Of a stretch of DNA of 64,000 nt, positions 49,911-58,679 are shown in pieces. The notes under the pieces are model-generated. The model did not search any database and was not told the DNA's origin. It saw only the letters and a program-made list of their open reading frames with translations. A program made the translations under genes and the position numbers. Every line of letters starts with the position of its first letter. Positions within the stretch are counted from its first letter, which is position 1. Origin of the DNA: Rhodoplanes sp. Z2-YC6860 (GTDB taxonomy: Bacteria; Pseudomonadota; Alphaproteobacteria; Rhizobiales; Xanthobacteraceae); assembly GCF_001579845.1 (NCBI RefSeq), contig NZ_CP007440.1, positions 5,664,029 to 5,728,028 on the forward strand, in the 5' to 3' direction.

Positions 49911-52062
49911 CCATCTGCCTGCCGCGCGGCGCGGCGATGCCGGTGAGCCTCGCAAACCAGTCGAGCACGCGCTCGAGCCGTACGCGTGCCGGATGACGCT
50001 CCAACGCTGTCGTGATGCCGGGCAGCTGCTTCTGCAAGATCCCGAAGCCCTCATCGCGCACCCAAACCGCGCAGACCAGCAGGGTAAGAAACCAGACCAG
50101 ATAGTAGTAGCGGTCGGACGACAGATAGAACCAGGCGACGGTGTGCTGCACGAGAGAGGCTGCCGCGATCAATCGCAGCCACGGATCGAACGATCTCAGG
50201 ATCGCGACGCGTATCAGCACAACGATCGCGAGCGCATTGAGCGGGATCATCAGAAATGATTCGGAGGGGCCGGCGAGCCAGCGCGCCCATTGCAGAACCC
50301 ACATGCGAACATGCTCACCGGCGAGATCGAGCCGCAGCAATTCGCCGAACGCCGCCACATAGGCCGAAGGCGGCATCGGGATAGCCTCCGTGATCGTCGC
50401 ATTCGAGCTGAACAGCACGAACTCATGGCCGAACACCCAGTTGTGCAGCGCCATGCCGAGCACCGGCAGGAAGCCGATGCACATGCCCACGAGGCGAGCG
50501 ACCTGCCATTGCCAGAGCGCCGCAAGGCCCGCGCCGCCAAGAAGAATGCCCGCGGCCGGCGCCAGATTGGGCCGAACCCAAAGCGCCAGCGCGAACAGAA
50601 GTCCCGCGCCAAAGGCCGGACCGAAGCGGCGGTCGGGTCCTGCATCGTCGCGGCCGATCAGAACAACCAGCGCCGCGACGAACAGCATCGCCGCCGCGGG
50701 ATCGGCGAAGCCCCTCGCCGCCCATTTGACGTAATGGATGTAGGTCGAGCCGAACAGCGTGCCGACCGGCAGCGCGATGAAGATCAACGTCAGCCCGAGC
50801 GCCGAGCGCGGCGTGAAGAAGCGTTTGAAGGCCGCGAACACCGCCAGCGGCAACACCAGCATCAGCGACAGATAGCCGAGCGGCGTGTCGCCAAACAAAA
50901 AGCGCTCCAGCGCGCGGAGATAACGCAGGCCCGGACCGCCGTAATAGTAGACGGCTTCGCCGCCCTCCAACGCGTGCCAGTCATCGCCGGCGAGCGCGGA
51001 CTGCACGATCTTGCGGGCAACGCTTTCATACCAGAGCCCGTCGTCGCCGCCGTCGAACGGCCGCCAGCCGCCGATGAAGCTTGCATCCACCGGCACGATC
51101 ATCAGCAATGCGAGACCGATCAGTGTCAGCGGCAATGCCATCGCGCGCATGCGTGCCTGGACCAGGATCAGCAGGATGGCGATTGCGCCGAGCAGCGCCA
51201 GGCCGCTTTCGGCGGCCCGGTGCAGCCGCACCGGCCATGCCGCCTGCAGATGCATTTCGAGTGGCGACCCAATCGAGACGCCGAAGATCATCCGGCCCGC
51301 ATCGCTCAATTGGATGTCGTGACAATCCAACTCGGCGTTGCGTTGCGACTCGAAGCGGCCGGGTTCGGTCTCCCAGAGGATCAGTCCACGCCAGCACAGC
51401 CGGCTGCCGGCAAAATCACCCGGGAGGCGGATCATGACGAAGTACGGCATGGTGATCGCCCACGGGTGCAGCAGCTTCCATCGCGGCTCGCGCTTGTTTC
51501 GCTGCAGGTCGTTCGCGCCGTACCAATTGTAGCCTTCATTGATGAAGCCGAGCCGCTGCCAGAGCGGGTCGGAGAAATCCAGGCGGGTGACACGGCGCGA
51601 GAATTCCGCGCCGCCGAAGATCGCATCCGCGGAGAATGCGTAAGGCCGCGTCGGGAACTCGCCGTTGCGCCAGCATCCGGGCGAACTCACCGCGCAGCGT
51701 TTGTCGCGCGGGTACCGGGCGTCGAATTCGACCTTCATCTGCCGGAATGCATCAGCGGGAAGGCCCCGCTCCAACGCGCCAGAGCGGCCATCATCGGTCA
51801 CGAAGACGTTGTGTCCTTCCTCGATCCGCGGTGCAGGCCACAGCCACGGCCCGCCGAACGAGACGGCAAGCGCCGCGATAGCCAAGAACCAGCGCGCGGG
51901 GCTGAGCTGGATCGGGCTGGCGAAGATTGCAACCGAGCCGATCAGCAGCACGAAGTAGCGCGGCAGGTCGTTGATCGGCAGCCGCAGCGCCGCGACCACA
52001 AGCGCCAGCACGGCGACACGAAGCGCCGTGCGCGTGGTCAGGCCGCTGTCGGGAGAAGGCAA
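49882..52062 (-). CDS. Large multi-spanning GT39-like membrane glycosyltransferase
   Basis: About 726 residues with 12 or more membrane segments. No ATG fits the start; I propose a TTG at 52062, nine bases after GGGG, which gives a short polar tip before the first segment (ALRVAVLALVVAALRL). Between segments 2 and 3 is a periplasmic domain of about 200 residues (from residue about 60). The second half (GDDGLWYESVARKIVQ, GGEAVYYYGGPGLRYL and RPNLAPAAGILLGG) is like dolichyl-phosphate-mannose mannosyltransferase-type membrane proteins that move sugar from a lipid carrier. The gene lies opposite to its neighbours within the polysaccharide locus. The family assignment is moderate only. Confidence 0.65.
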   Translation of the reverse strand: MPSPDSGLTTRTALRVAVLALVVAALRLPINDLPRYFVLLIGSVAIFASPIQLSPARWFLAIAALAVSFGGPWLWPAPRIEEGHNVFVTDDGRSGALERGLPADAFRQMKVEFDARYPRDKRCAVSSPGCWRNGEFPTRPYAFSADAIFGGAEFSRRVTRLDFSDPLWQRLGFINEGYNWYGANDLQRNKREPRWKLLHPWAITMPYFVMIRLPGDFAGSRLCWRGLILWETEPGRFESQRNAELDCHDIQLSDAGRMIFGVSIGSPLEMHLQAAWPVRLHRAAESGLALLGAIAILLILVQARMRAMALPLTLIGLALLMIVPVDASFIGGWRPFDGGDDGLWYESVARKIVQSALAGDDWHALEGGEAVYYYGGPGLRYLRALERFLFGDTPLGYLSLMLVLPLAVFAAFKRFFTPRSALGLTLIFIALPVGTLFGSTYIHYVKWAARGFADPAAAMLFVAALVVLIGRDDAGPDRRFGPAFGAGLLFALALWVRPNLAPAAGILLGGAGLAALWQWQVARLVGMCIGFLPVLGMALHNWVFGHEFVLFSSNATITEAIPMPPSAYVAAFGELLRLDLAGEHVRMWVLQWARWLAGPSESFLMIPLNALAIVVLIRVAILRSFDPWLRLIAAASLVQHTVAWFYLSSDRYYYLVWFLTLLVCAVWVRDEGFGILQKQLPGITTALERHPARVRLERVLDWFARLTGIAAPRGRQMVRPAASESP

Positions 52063-52190
52063 GTCGAGACACCCCGGAAAACGCCGGACCGTATCGCCGC
52101 CGGCGGGTCTTGTCGACGTGATCCCTTGACCCGCGCGAGTGGGCCGACCAGATTGCGCGCGCCTGACCGGGCGAGCCTCAGGGAGCCCTC

Positions 52191-53240
52191 TTGATCCGTC
52201 TTGGAATTGTCGGCTGCAACTATGGACGCGCGGTGCAACTGCCCGCGTTTCGCGCGGATTCGCGCTGCCGGGTCGTGGCGCTGGCGGGCTCGGACGCGGC
52301 ACGGACAGCCGGCCTGGCGCGCGAAGCCGATATCCCTGACGCCTATGGCGATTGGGCCGAGATGATCGGACGGACCGACATCGATGCGGTCGCGATCGCT
52401 GTGCCGCCCCGGCTGCAGCCGCAAATCGCGGTCGCGGCGTTGAAAAGCGGCAAGGCCGTGTTCGTGGAAAAGCCGATGGCCGCCGACCTTGAAGGCGCCG
52501 CCGCGATGCTCCGCGAGATGGGAACGCGGCCGGCCGCGATGGATTTCAATTTCACCGAGGTGATGGCGTTCCGGAGGGCGAAAACGCTGCTCGACGGCGG
52601 CGCCATCGGCCGGCTGCGCCATATCGCCGTGACCTGGCTCGTCGAGAATGCGTCGACGCGGCTGCGGCTGAAGAACTGGAAGACCAGCGCGGGCGATGGC
52701 GGCGGCGCACTCGGCAACTTCGTCAGTCACTCGCTGCATTACCTTGAATGGTTCGGCGGACCGATCGCGGGCCTGTCGGCGCGGCTGTCAGGCCTGCCGG
52801 ACGATCCGGCATTCGAGACCAACGCAATGTTGAGCCTGGCGTTTGCGTCGGGCGCCGCCGGAAACCTCACGATGAGTTCGGCCTGCTTTGCCGGCAGCGG
52901 TCACCGCCTGGAGTTCTACGGAGACGACGGCGCGCTGGTGCTCGCCAATCCCACGACCGATTACATGCGCGGCTTCACGTTGCAGCTTGCGCGACGGCCG
53001 AACGCAGCCCTTGCGCCCGTCGCGCTCGACGACGATCCGCTGGACCGACAATTCCCAACGGATGGCCGCATCGCGCCGGTGGCGCGGCTGGCGAGCCGTT
53101 TCATCGACGCCATCGAGCAGAAGCGGTCCGTCTCCCCGGGCTTTGCCGAAGGCTACCGGGTGCAGGAGTTGCTCGAAGCGGTGCGGCGCTCGCATGAGCG
53201 CGGTCAGTGGCTCGACGCCGAGCCGGAGATACGCCCATGA
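52191..53240 (+). CDS. Gfo/Idh/MocA-family oxidoreductase
   Basis: 349 residues from a TTG at 52191 (GGGAG six bases upstream). NAD-binding at LGIVGCNYGRAVQLPAF, then VAIAVPPRLQPQIAVAALKSGKAVFVEKPMAAD with the EKP signature, and a C-terminal alpha/beta domain (GGGALGNFVSHSLHYLEWFGG). These enzymes oxidise or reduce sugars and inositols, or make sugar-keto intermediates at the nucleotide-sugar level. Its last four bases overlap the next start (ATGA), so it is coupled with the epimerase. Confidence 0.87.
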   Translation: MIRLGIVGCNYGRAVQLPAFRADSRCRVVALAGSDAARTAGLAREADIPDAYGDWAEMIGRTDIDAVAIAVPPRLQPQIAVAALKSGKAVFVEKPMAADLEGAAAMLREMGTRPAAMDFNFTEVMAFRRAKTLLDGGAIGRLRHIAVTWLVENASTRLRLKNWKTSAGDGGGALGNFVSHSLHYLEWFGGPIAGLSARLSGLPDDPAFETNAMLSLAFASGAAGNLTMSSACFAGSGHRLEFYGDDGALVLANPTTDYMRGFTLQLARRPNAALAPVALDDDPLDRQFPTDGRIAPVARLASRFIDAIEQKRSVSPGFAEGYRVQELLEAVRRSHERGQWLDAEPEIRP

Positions 53241-54214
53241 GCCGCATTCTTGTCACGGGCGGCTCGGGCTTCATCGGCTCGGCGCTGGTGATCGCGCTGG
53301 TGAAGGCCGGTCACACGGTGCGCGTACTCGACGACAATTCGCGCGGCGCGCCGCGCCGGCTCGAAGCCGTGAAGAGCGATATCGAATTCATCGGCGGCGA
53401 CATCCGCAATGCGGCGGCCGTCGAGAGCGCGGTGCGCGGCATGGACGAGGTGCACCATCTCGCCTTCGTCAACGGCACCGAGTTCTTCTACAGCGCCCCC
53501 GATCTGGTTTTGGATGTCGGCGTCAAAGGCATGATCAATGTGATCGACGCCTGCCGCGCCACGGGCGTGCGCAACCTGATCCTGGCCTCGAGCTCCGAGG
53601 TCTATCAGACCCCGCCCAAGGTGCCGACCGACGAGACCGCGCCGCTGCTCGTGCCGGACCCGACCAACCCGCGCTACTCCTACGGCGGCGGCAAGATCAT
53701 CAGCGAGCTGATGGCAATCAACTATGGCCGCAAGCTGTTCGACCGCGTGCTGATCTTCCGGCCGCACAACGTCTACGGCCCGGATATGGGCTTCGAGCAC
53801 GTGGTGCCGCAATTCGCTCTGCGCGTGAAGAAGGCTGCGGCGCAACATCCGAGCGGCAAGCTGCCGTTCGAGATTCAAGGGGACGGCCGGCAGACGCGGA
53901 GCTTCTGCCATGTCGATGACCTCGTGCGCGGCGTCATGGTGATGCGCGACAAGGGCCAGCATCTCGGCATCTACCACGTCGGCACACTTGAAGAGGTCAC
54001 CATCGGCGACGTGGCACGTCGGATCGCGGCCATCGCCGGCCGCGAGATCGAGTTCGTGTCGCTTCCCGCGCCGGCCGGCGGCACCGACCGGCGCTGCCCG
54101 GATATCGGCAAGCTCGCCGGGCTGGGCTATGCCCCGCAGGTGCCGCTCGATAAGGGCCTGCGCCCGACCGTGGAATGGTACTGGGCCAACGAACGGCTTG
54201 CGCCGCGCGCCTGA
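53237..54214 (+). CDS. NAD-dependent nucleotide-sugar epimerase/dehydratase
   Basis: 325 residues from the ATG at 53237, overlapping the previous TGA. Extended-SDR features: ILVTGGSGFIGSALV (residues 4-18), VHHLAFVNGT, LASSSEVYQTPP (catalytic Ser/Thr region) and the YxxxK pair in RYSYGGGKIISE, then RPHNVYGPDMGFEHVVPQF. It epimerises or dehydrates a nucleotide-bound hexose. Motifs are close to UDP-glucose 4-epimerase-like proteins of polysaccharide loci, but the substrate cannot be determined. Confidence 0.9.
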   Translation: MSRILVTGGSGFIGSALVIALVKAGHTVRVLDDNSRGAPRRLEAVKSDIEFIGGDIRNAAAVESAVRGMDEVHHLAFVNGTEFFYSAPDLVLDVGVKGMINVIDACRATGVRNLILASSSEVYQTPPKVPTDETAPLLVPDPTNPRYSYGGGKIISELMAINYGRKLFDRVLIFRPHNVYGPDMGFEHVVPQFALRVKKAAAQHPSGKLPFEIQGDGRQTRSFCHVDDLVRGVMVMRDKGQHLGIYHVGTLEEVTIGDVARRIAAIAGREIEFVSLPAPAGGTDRRCPDIGKLAGLGYAPQVPLDKGLRPTVEWYWANERLAPRA

Positions 54215-54251
54215 TTCATTGCATCAACGGCCGATCCAGGGAGAAACAGCC

Positions 54252-55520
54252 GTGTTTCCGACAAAGATTGCGCGTGGCGCCGGCACCGGCGGAAGCGTTC
54301 CGGTCGAATGCTGCCAGGTGTGCGGCAGCGAAAAGCTCGAAACCGTGCTGTCGCTCGGCTACATGCCGCCGGTCAATCAGATGGTGCCGGTCGGCGAGGT
54401 GCAGCGGCAATTGCCCTGGTTCCCGACCAACCTGCTCTACTGCGGCAATTGCGAGCTGGTGCAGCTCGGCCTTGCGGTCGATCCGGTGATCATCTTCCCG
54501 CCGGAATATCCCTACACCAGCGGCATGACCAAGGTGCTGCGCGATAACTTCGCCGAGCTCTATGCCGAGTCCTCCAAGATGCTCGGCCTGGGCAAGGACG
54601 ACTTCGTCGTCGACATCGGCTCCAACGATGGCACGCTGATCTCGAATTTCCAGAAAGGCGGCCACCGCATCCTCGGCATCGAGCCGACCGACGTGTCGAA
54701 GATCGCCAACGAGCGTGGCATCCCGACCATCCAGCGCTACTTTGGCAAAGACGTGGCTCGCGAGGTCAAGGCCAAGCATGGCGCGGCCAAGGTCATCACC
54801 GCCGCCAATTGCTTCGCGCACATCGAAGACGTGCACGCCATCGTCGACGGCATCCTGGAGATGCTCGCGCCCGACGGTGTGTTCATCTCCGAGTCGCACT
54901 ACCTGATCGGCCTGCTCGACAAGCTGCAATACGACACGATCTATCACGAGCACCTGCGCTACTACTCGGTCGCAAGCCTTAAGCATCTCCTGGAAATGCA
55001 CGGGCTCGAAGTGTTCCACGCCCGTCATATCCCGACCCATGGCGGCTCGATCCGCGTCTATGCGGCGCGCAAGGGCGCGCGCCCGGTGCAGGCCAGCGTC
55101 AGAGAGATGCTCAACGCCGAGCCGCGCGGCGACGCGATGCGCAAGCGGCTCGCAGCGTTCCGCAACGACGTGATGCTGTCGAAGCTCCGGCTCTATGCGC
55201 TTATCCGCGACATCAAGGAAAAAGGTGGCCGCATCGTCGGCATCAGTGCGCCGTCGCGCGCCTCGACGCTGGTGAACTATGTCGGCCTCGAAGAGGCGAT
55301 CATCGATTACGTCTGCGAGATCCAGGGCTCGCTCAAGATCGGCAAATGCATGCCGGGAACGCTCATTCCGGTGGTCGAGGAAAGCCAGATGTTCGCCGAC
55401 CAGCCGGAATGCGCGATCATCTTCTCCTGGCACATCGCCGACGAGCTTGCGCCGAAGCTTCGCGCCAAGGGCTACAAAGGCACGCTGATCACGCCGCTGC
55501 CCGTGCCTCGGACGCTCTGA
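54252..55520 (+). CDS. NDP-sugar C-methyltransferase
   Basis: About 422 residues from a GTG at 54252 (GGGAGAAACAGCC upstream); the frame is open earlier but overlaps the epimerase. The N-terminal zinc site is C20/C21/C24 (ECCQVCGSEKLE) with C64/C67 (YCGNCELV). SAM motif VVDIGSNDGTLISNF, then NCFAHIEDVHAIVDGI, the conserved YHEHLRYYSVASL and HIPTHGGSIRVY. Family knowledge: proteins such as TylC3, NovU and TcaB9-type enzymes C-methylate 4-keto-deoxysugars at C3 or C5. A branched methyl-sugar in the surface polysaccharide is therefore likely. It ends three bases before the convergent MurJ gene. Confidence 0.9.
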   Translation: MFPTKIARGAGTGGSVPVECCQVCGSEKLETVLSLGYMPPVNQMVPVGEVQRQLPWFPTNLLYCGNCELVQLGLAVDPVIIFPPEYPYTSGMTKVLRDNFAELYAESSKMLGLGKDDFVVDIGSNDGTLISNFQKGGHRILGIEPTDVSKIANERGIPTIQRYFGKDVAREVKAKHGAAKVITAANCFAHIEDVHAIVDGILEMLAPDGVFISESHYLIGLLDKLQYDTIYHEHLRYYSVASLKHLLEMHGLEVFHARHIPTHGGSIRVYAARKGARPVQASVREMLNAEPRGDAMRKRLAAFRNDVMLSKLRLYALIRDIKEKGGRIVGISAPSRASTLVNYVGLEEAIIDYVCEIQGSLKIGKCMPGTLIPVVEESQMFADQPECAIIFSWHIADELAPKLRAKGYKGTLITPLPVPRTL

Positions 55521-55523
55521 CGG

Positions 55524-57077
55524 CTATTGTCCGGAAGGCGGCGGGCTCTTTTTTCGCCGGAACGCGCTGAGCAACTGCTGGCCGAACAATATGGCGGCCA
55601 CGCCGCCATAGACCACACCACCGACGGCCACGAGGACGACGAGCACGATCACGTTGCGCAGCGAAGTCCCCTCGGGAACGATGCGTTCGACGCCCCAACG
55701 GGTCAGCCACAAGGCAGTCGCCAGCACCACCGCCGCAATGACGAGCTTGACGCAGGTCTGCCGCAGGCGCCGATCAAGCAAAATGAGATTTTGTCTGTAC
55801 GCAAACCAGAACAGCAGGCCGACGTTAATCCAGGCGCCGACCGAGGTGGCGAAGGCCAACCCGACCTGCGCGTAAGGCCCCATCAGCAAAACCTTCAGAA
55901 TGACGTTCACCGTCACGCCAGCGAACAGCGCTTTGACCGGCGTCGCAGTGTCGCCTCGCGCCAAGAATGTGGTCGAGGCGTTGCGCGTCAGGACGAACGG
56001 AAGGAGTCCGATCGCATAGACCGCAAGCGTGGCGCCGGCGGCGTGCGCGTCGGCGGCGGTGAACGCGCCACGGCTGAACAGCCCGCGCATGATCAGGTCC
56101 GGCACCATGACGAATGCGACCAGGCACGGCACCGACAGCACCAGCGCGAATTCGACGGCGCGGTTCTGCGCGTGCTTGGCACCCTCCTCGTCGCCGGCGG
56201 TGATCCGCCGCGACATCTCGGGCAGCAGCACGGTGCCGACCGCAATGCCGATGACGCCGATGGGGAGCTGATTCAATCGGTCGGCGTAATACAGCGCCGA
56301 CAGCGCACCGGCCGCGAGAAAGCTCGCGATGATGGTATCGGCAAACAGCGCAATCTGGGTACCGGCCGAGCCGATGGTCGCCGGGCCGAAGCGCTTGAGG
56401 AAGACCAAGACCTCACCATCGAGCTTCGGCCAGGCAAATCGCGGCAGCACGCCGTTCCGTGCGGCGTCGCCCGCCACCAGCAGAAACTCCAGAATGCCTG
56501 CGAGGAGCACGCCCCATGCTGCCGCATGACCCGCGCTCGGAAAGAACGCCGCGAGGGCGAGCGTCATCATCATCGACAGGTTCAGCAGGATCGGCGCGGC
56601 GGCGGCTGCCGCAAAGCGGTCGAGCGCATTGAGAATGCCGCCATAGAGCGTCACAAGGCTGACCAGAAGAAGGTAGGGAAACGTGATGCGGGTCAGATCG
56701 ACCGCGAGCGTGAAGCGCCCGGGGTCCTTGCTGAATCCCGGCGCCAGCAGGCCGATCACCACAGGCGTAAACAGCAGCGCCACGCCCAGCAGGACGACCT
56801 GGCTCGCGAGCAACAGCACGAACACCCGGTCGGCGAACAGCCGCACGGCGGCCTCCCCGCTCGACCCGCGCACCCGGGCGTAGGCCGGGATGAAGGCCGC
56901 GTTGAACGCGCCTTCGGCGAAGATCGCGCGGAAATGGTTCGGCAGCCGCAGCGCCACGAAGAACGCGTCCGCCACCGGGCCCGCGCCCAGCACGGCCGCC
57001 AGGATGATGTCGCGCATGAAGCCGGTCACGCGAGACAGGAGCGTTATGCCGCCTACGGTCAGAATTCGATCGATCAT
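55524..57077 (-). CDS. murJ: MurJ-type lipid II flippase (MOP superfamily)
   Basis: 517 residues with fourteen predicted membrane segments. It starts MIDRILTVGGITLLSRVTGF and has ALRLPNHFRAIFAEGAFNAAFIPAYA, both classical MurJ signatures, and ADRLNQLPIGVIGIAVGTVLLPEMSR in the centre. MurJ flips undecaprenyl-linked peptidoglycan precursor to the periplasmic face. Being embedded in a polysaccharide locus, this copy could instead flip a lipid-linked sugar, but its sequence is that of standard MurJ. The C-terminus is polar and basic (KKSPPPSGQ). It is divergent from manC across about 100 bases. Confidence 0.92.
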   Translation of the reverse strand: MIDRILTVGGITLLSRVTGFMRDIILAAVLGAGPVADAFFVALRLPNHFRAIFAEGAFNAAFIPAYARVRGSSGEAAVRLFADRVFVLLLASQVVLLGVALLFTPVVIGLLAPGFSKDPGRFTLAVDLTRITFPYLLLVSLVTLYGGILNALDRFAAAAAAPILLNLSMMMTLALAAFFPSAGHAAAWGVLLAGILEFLLVAGDAARNGVLPRFAWPKLDGEVLVFLKRFGPATIGSAGTQIALFADTIIASFLAAGALSALYYADRLNQLPIGVIGIAVGTVLLPEMSRRITAGDEEGAKHAQNRAVEFALVLSVPCLVAFVMVPDLIMRGLFSRGAFTAADAHAAGATLAVYAIGLLPFVLTRNASTTFLARGDTATPVKALFAGVTVNVILKVLLMGPYAQVGLAFATSVGAWINVGLLFWFAYRQNLILLDRRLRQTCVKLVIAAVVLATALWLTRWGVERIVPEGTSLRNVIVLVVLVAVGGVVYGGVAAILFGQQLLSAFRRKKSPPPSGQ

Positions 57078-57086
57078 GCGCCTTCG

Positions 57087-57127
57087 GCCGGTCTGGTTAA
57101 TCGCCGGACAACCTCTAGCAGACCGGC
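57087..57127. promoter_or_regulatory. 9-bp inverted repeat in the murJ-manC divergent region
   Basis: GCCGGTCTG (57087-57095) and CAGACCGGC (57119-57127) are exact complements separated by 23 bases, in the short region between the two start codons. It could be an operator, or a chance hairpin in GC-rich DNA. Confidence 0.4.
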
Positions 57128-57174
57128 GGCGAAAGTCTGGCTATCGCCGATGGTTTTTGGAATAGTGCCGCCGC

Positions 57175-58587
57175 ATGAGCAAGATCGTCCCCGTTCTTTT
57201 GGCCGGCGGCGCCGGCACCCGATTGTGGCCGGTGTCTCGCGACGCGCTGCCGAAGCAGTTTTTGCCGCTGGTCGGCGAGCGCTCGACCTATCAGGAGACG
57301 CTGCTGCGGGTGGCGGACGACAAGCTGTTTGCAGCGCCGATCGTCGTCACCGGCTCGGATTTCCGGTTCTTCGCCAAGCGCCAGGCCGAGGAATTGGGGA
57401 TTGAGGTGACCGTGGTGATCGAGCCGATGCGGCGCGATTCCGCGCCCGCGCTGGCGGCCGCGGCGGCGCTCGCCAAAAGCCGCGAGCCCGAGGCCGTGGT
57501 GCTGGCTCTCGCCGCCGACCACGTCATCACCGATGTCGAGGAATTCCGCGCGACCTGCGTCGCCGGCCTCAAGGCTGCGCAAGACGGCCGTATCGTGACC
57601 TTCGGCATCACGCCGAACGCGCCCAAGACGAGCTACGGCTATATCCGCCGCGGTCCGAGCATCAACGGCACCGAGGTGTCCGCCGTCGAGGCCTTCGTCG
57701 AGAAGCCCAATGCCGAGACCGCAGGCCGCTATGTCGCCGAAGGCTATCTCTGGAACTCGGGCAACTTCCTGTTCCGGGCCGACGCTCTGCTCAACGAGTT
57801 ACAGCGCTTTGAGCCGGCCATCGCCGCGGCCGCCGAGCGTGCGGTGGCAAAGGCCGTCACCGATCTGGGCTTCCTGCGGCTTGATCCCGAAGCCTTCGGC
57901 AGTGCGCCGCAGAAATCCATCGACTACGCGGTGATGGAAAAGACCGATCGCGCCGCCGTCGTGGCCGGAAACTTCGCCTGGTCCGACATCGGCTCGTGGG
58001 ACGCGATCCTCGACGTCGCCGCGCGCGACAAGGCTGGCAATGCTGTCCACGGCACGGTGGTGACCGCCGACGCCCACAACTGCGTGATCCACTCCGCTGA
58101 CCGGCTGACCGCCGTGCTCGGCGCTGACGATCTTGTCGTGGTGACGACGCCCGACGCTGTCCTGGTGATGCCGCGCAGCCGCGCCCAGGAGGTGCGAGAG
58201 CTCGTCGCCAAGCTCAAGGCCGCCAAACGCCCCGAAGCGACCGACCACCGCCGCGTCCACCGGCCTTGGGGCTATTACGACTCGGTCGATGCCGGCGAGC
58301 GCTTCCAGGTCAAGCGCATCGTGGTGCAGCCTGGCGGAACGCTCTCGCTGCAGAAGCACCACCACCGCTCCGAACACTGGGTGGTGGTGCGCGGCACCGC
58401 CGAGGTCACGATCGAGCAGGACGTGAAGTCCGTGCACGAAAACGAGTCGATCTACATCCCGATCGGCCGCGTCCATCGTCTTGCCAATCGCGGCAAGATC
58501 CCGCTGGAGCTGATCGAGGTGCAGACCGGCAGCTATCTCGGCGAGGACGACATCATCCGCATCGAGGACGTCTACAAGCGGACGTAG
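57175..58587 (+). CDS. manC: Mannose-1-phosphate guanylyltransferase / mannose-6-phosphate isomerase
   Basis: 470 residues, bifunctional ManC/AlgA type. The pyrophosphorylase signature VLLAGGAGTRLWPVSRDALPKQF starts at residue 7, followed by GYIRRGP, AFVEKPN, WNSGNFLF and AVMEKTDRAAVVAG-FAWSDIGSW. The C-terminal cupin holds the metal and substrate histidines in QKHHHRSEHWVVVRGTAEV, the type II phosphomannose isomerase site. It supplies GDP-mannose for the surface polysaccharide. The ATG at 57175 begins MSKIVPVLLAGG. No ManB or GMD is visible in the window. Confidence 0.93.
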   Translation: MSKIVPVLLAGGAGTRLWPVSRDALPKQFLPLVGERSTYQETLLRVADDKLFAAPIVVTGSDFRFFAKRQAEELGIEVTVVIEPMRRDSAPALAAAAALAKSREPEAVVLALAADHVITDVEEFRATCVAGLKAAQDGRIVTFGITPNAPKTSYGYIRRGPSINGTEVSAVEAFVEKPNAETAGRYVAEGYLWNSGNFLFRADALLNELQRFEPAIAAAAERAVAKAVTDLGFLRLDPEAFGSAPQKSIDYAVMEKTDRAAVVAGNFAWSDIGSWDAILDVAARDKAGNAVHGTVVTADAHNCVIHSADRLTAVLGADDLVVVTTPDAVLVMPRSRAQEVRELVAKLKAAKRPEATDHRRVHRPWGYYDSVDAGERFQVKRIVVQPGGTLSLQKHHHRSEHWVVVRGTAEVTIEQDVKSVHENESIYIPIGRVHRLANRGKIPLELIEVQTGSYLGEDDIIRIEDVYKRT

Positions 58588-58679
58588 TTCGCATCAGGTC
58601 AGCTGCGATACAGTCGTCCGAAACGTTGCAAGCGGCGTGCGCCAACCCGCCCCCTTCGGGGCCGCCCGTTGCCAGTGGA

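Noticed and set aside
50290-52194. A 634-residue + strand open frame
   Set aside because: It is antisense to the GT39-like membrane protein and has Arg/Gln/Asp-rich composition without any domain.
55527-57404. A 625-residue + strand open frame
   Set aside because: It is opposite murJ and extends into manC; no plausible protein features.
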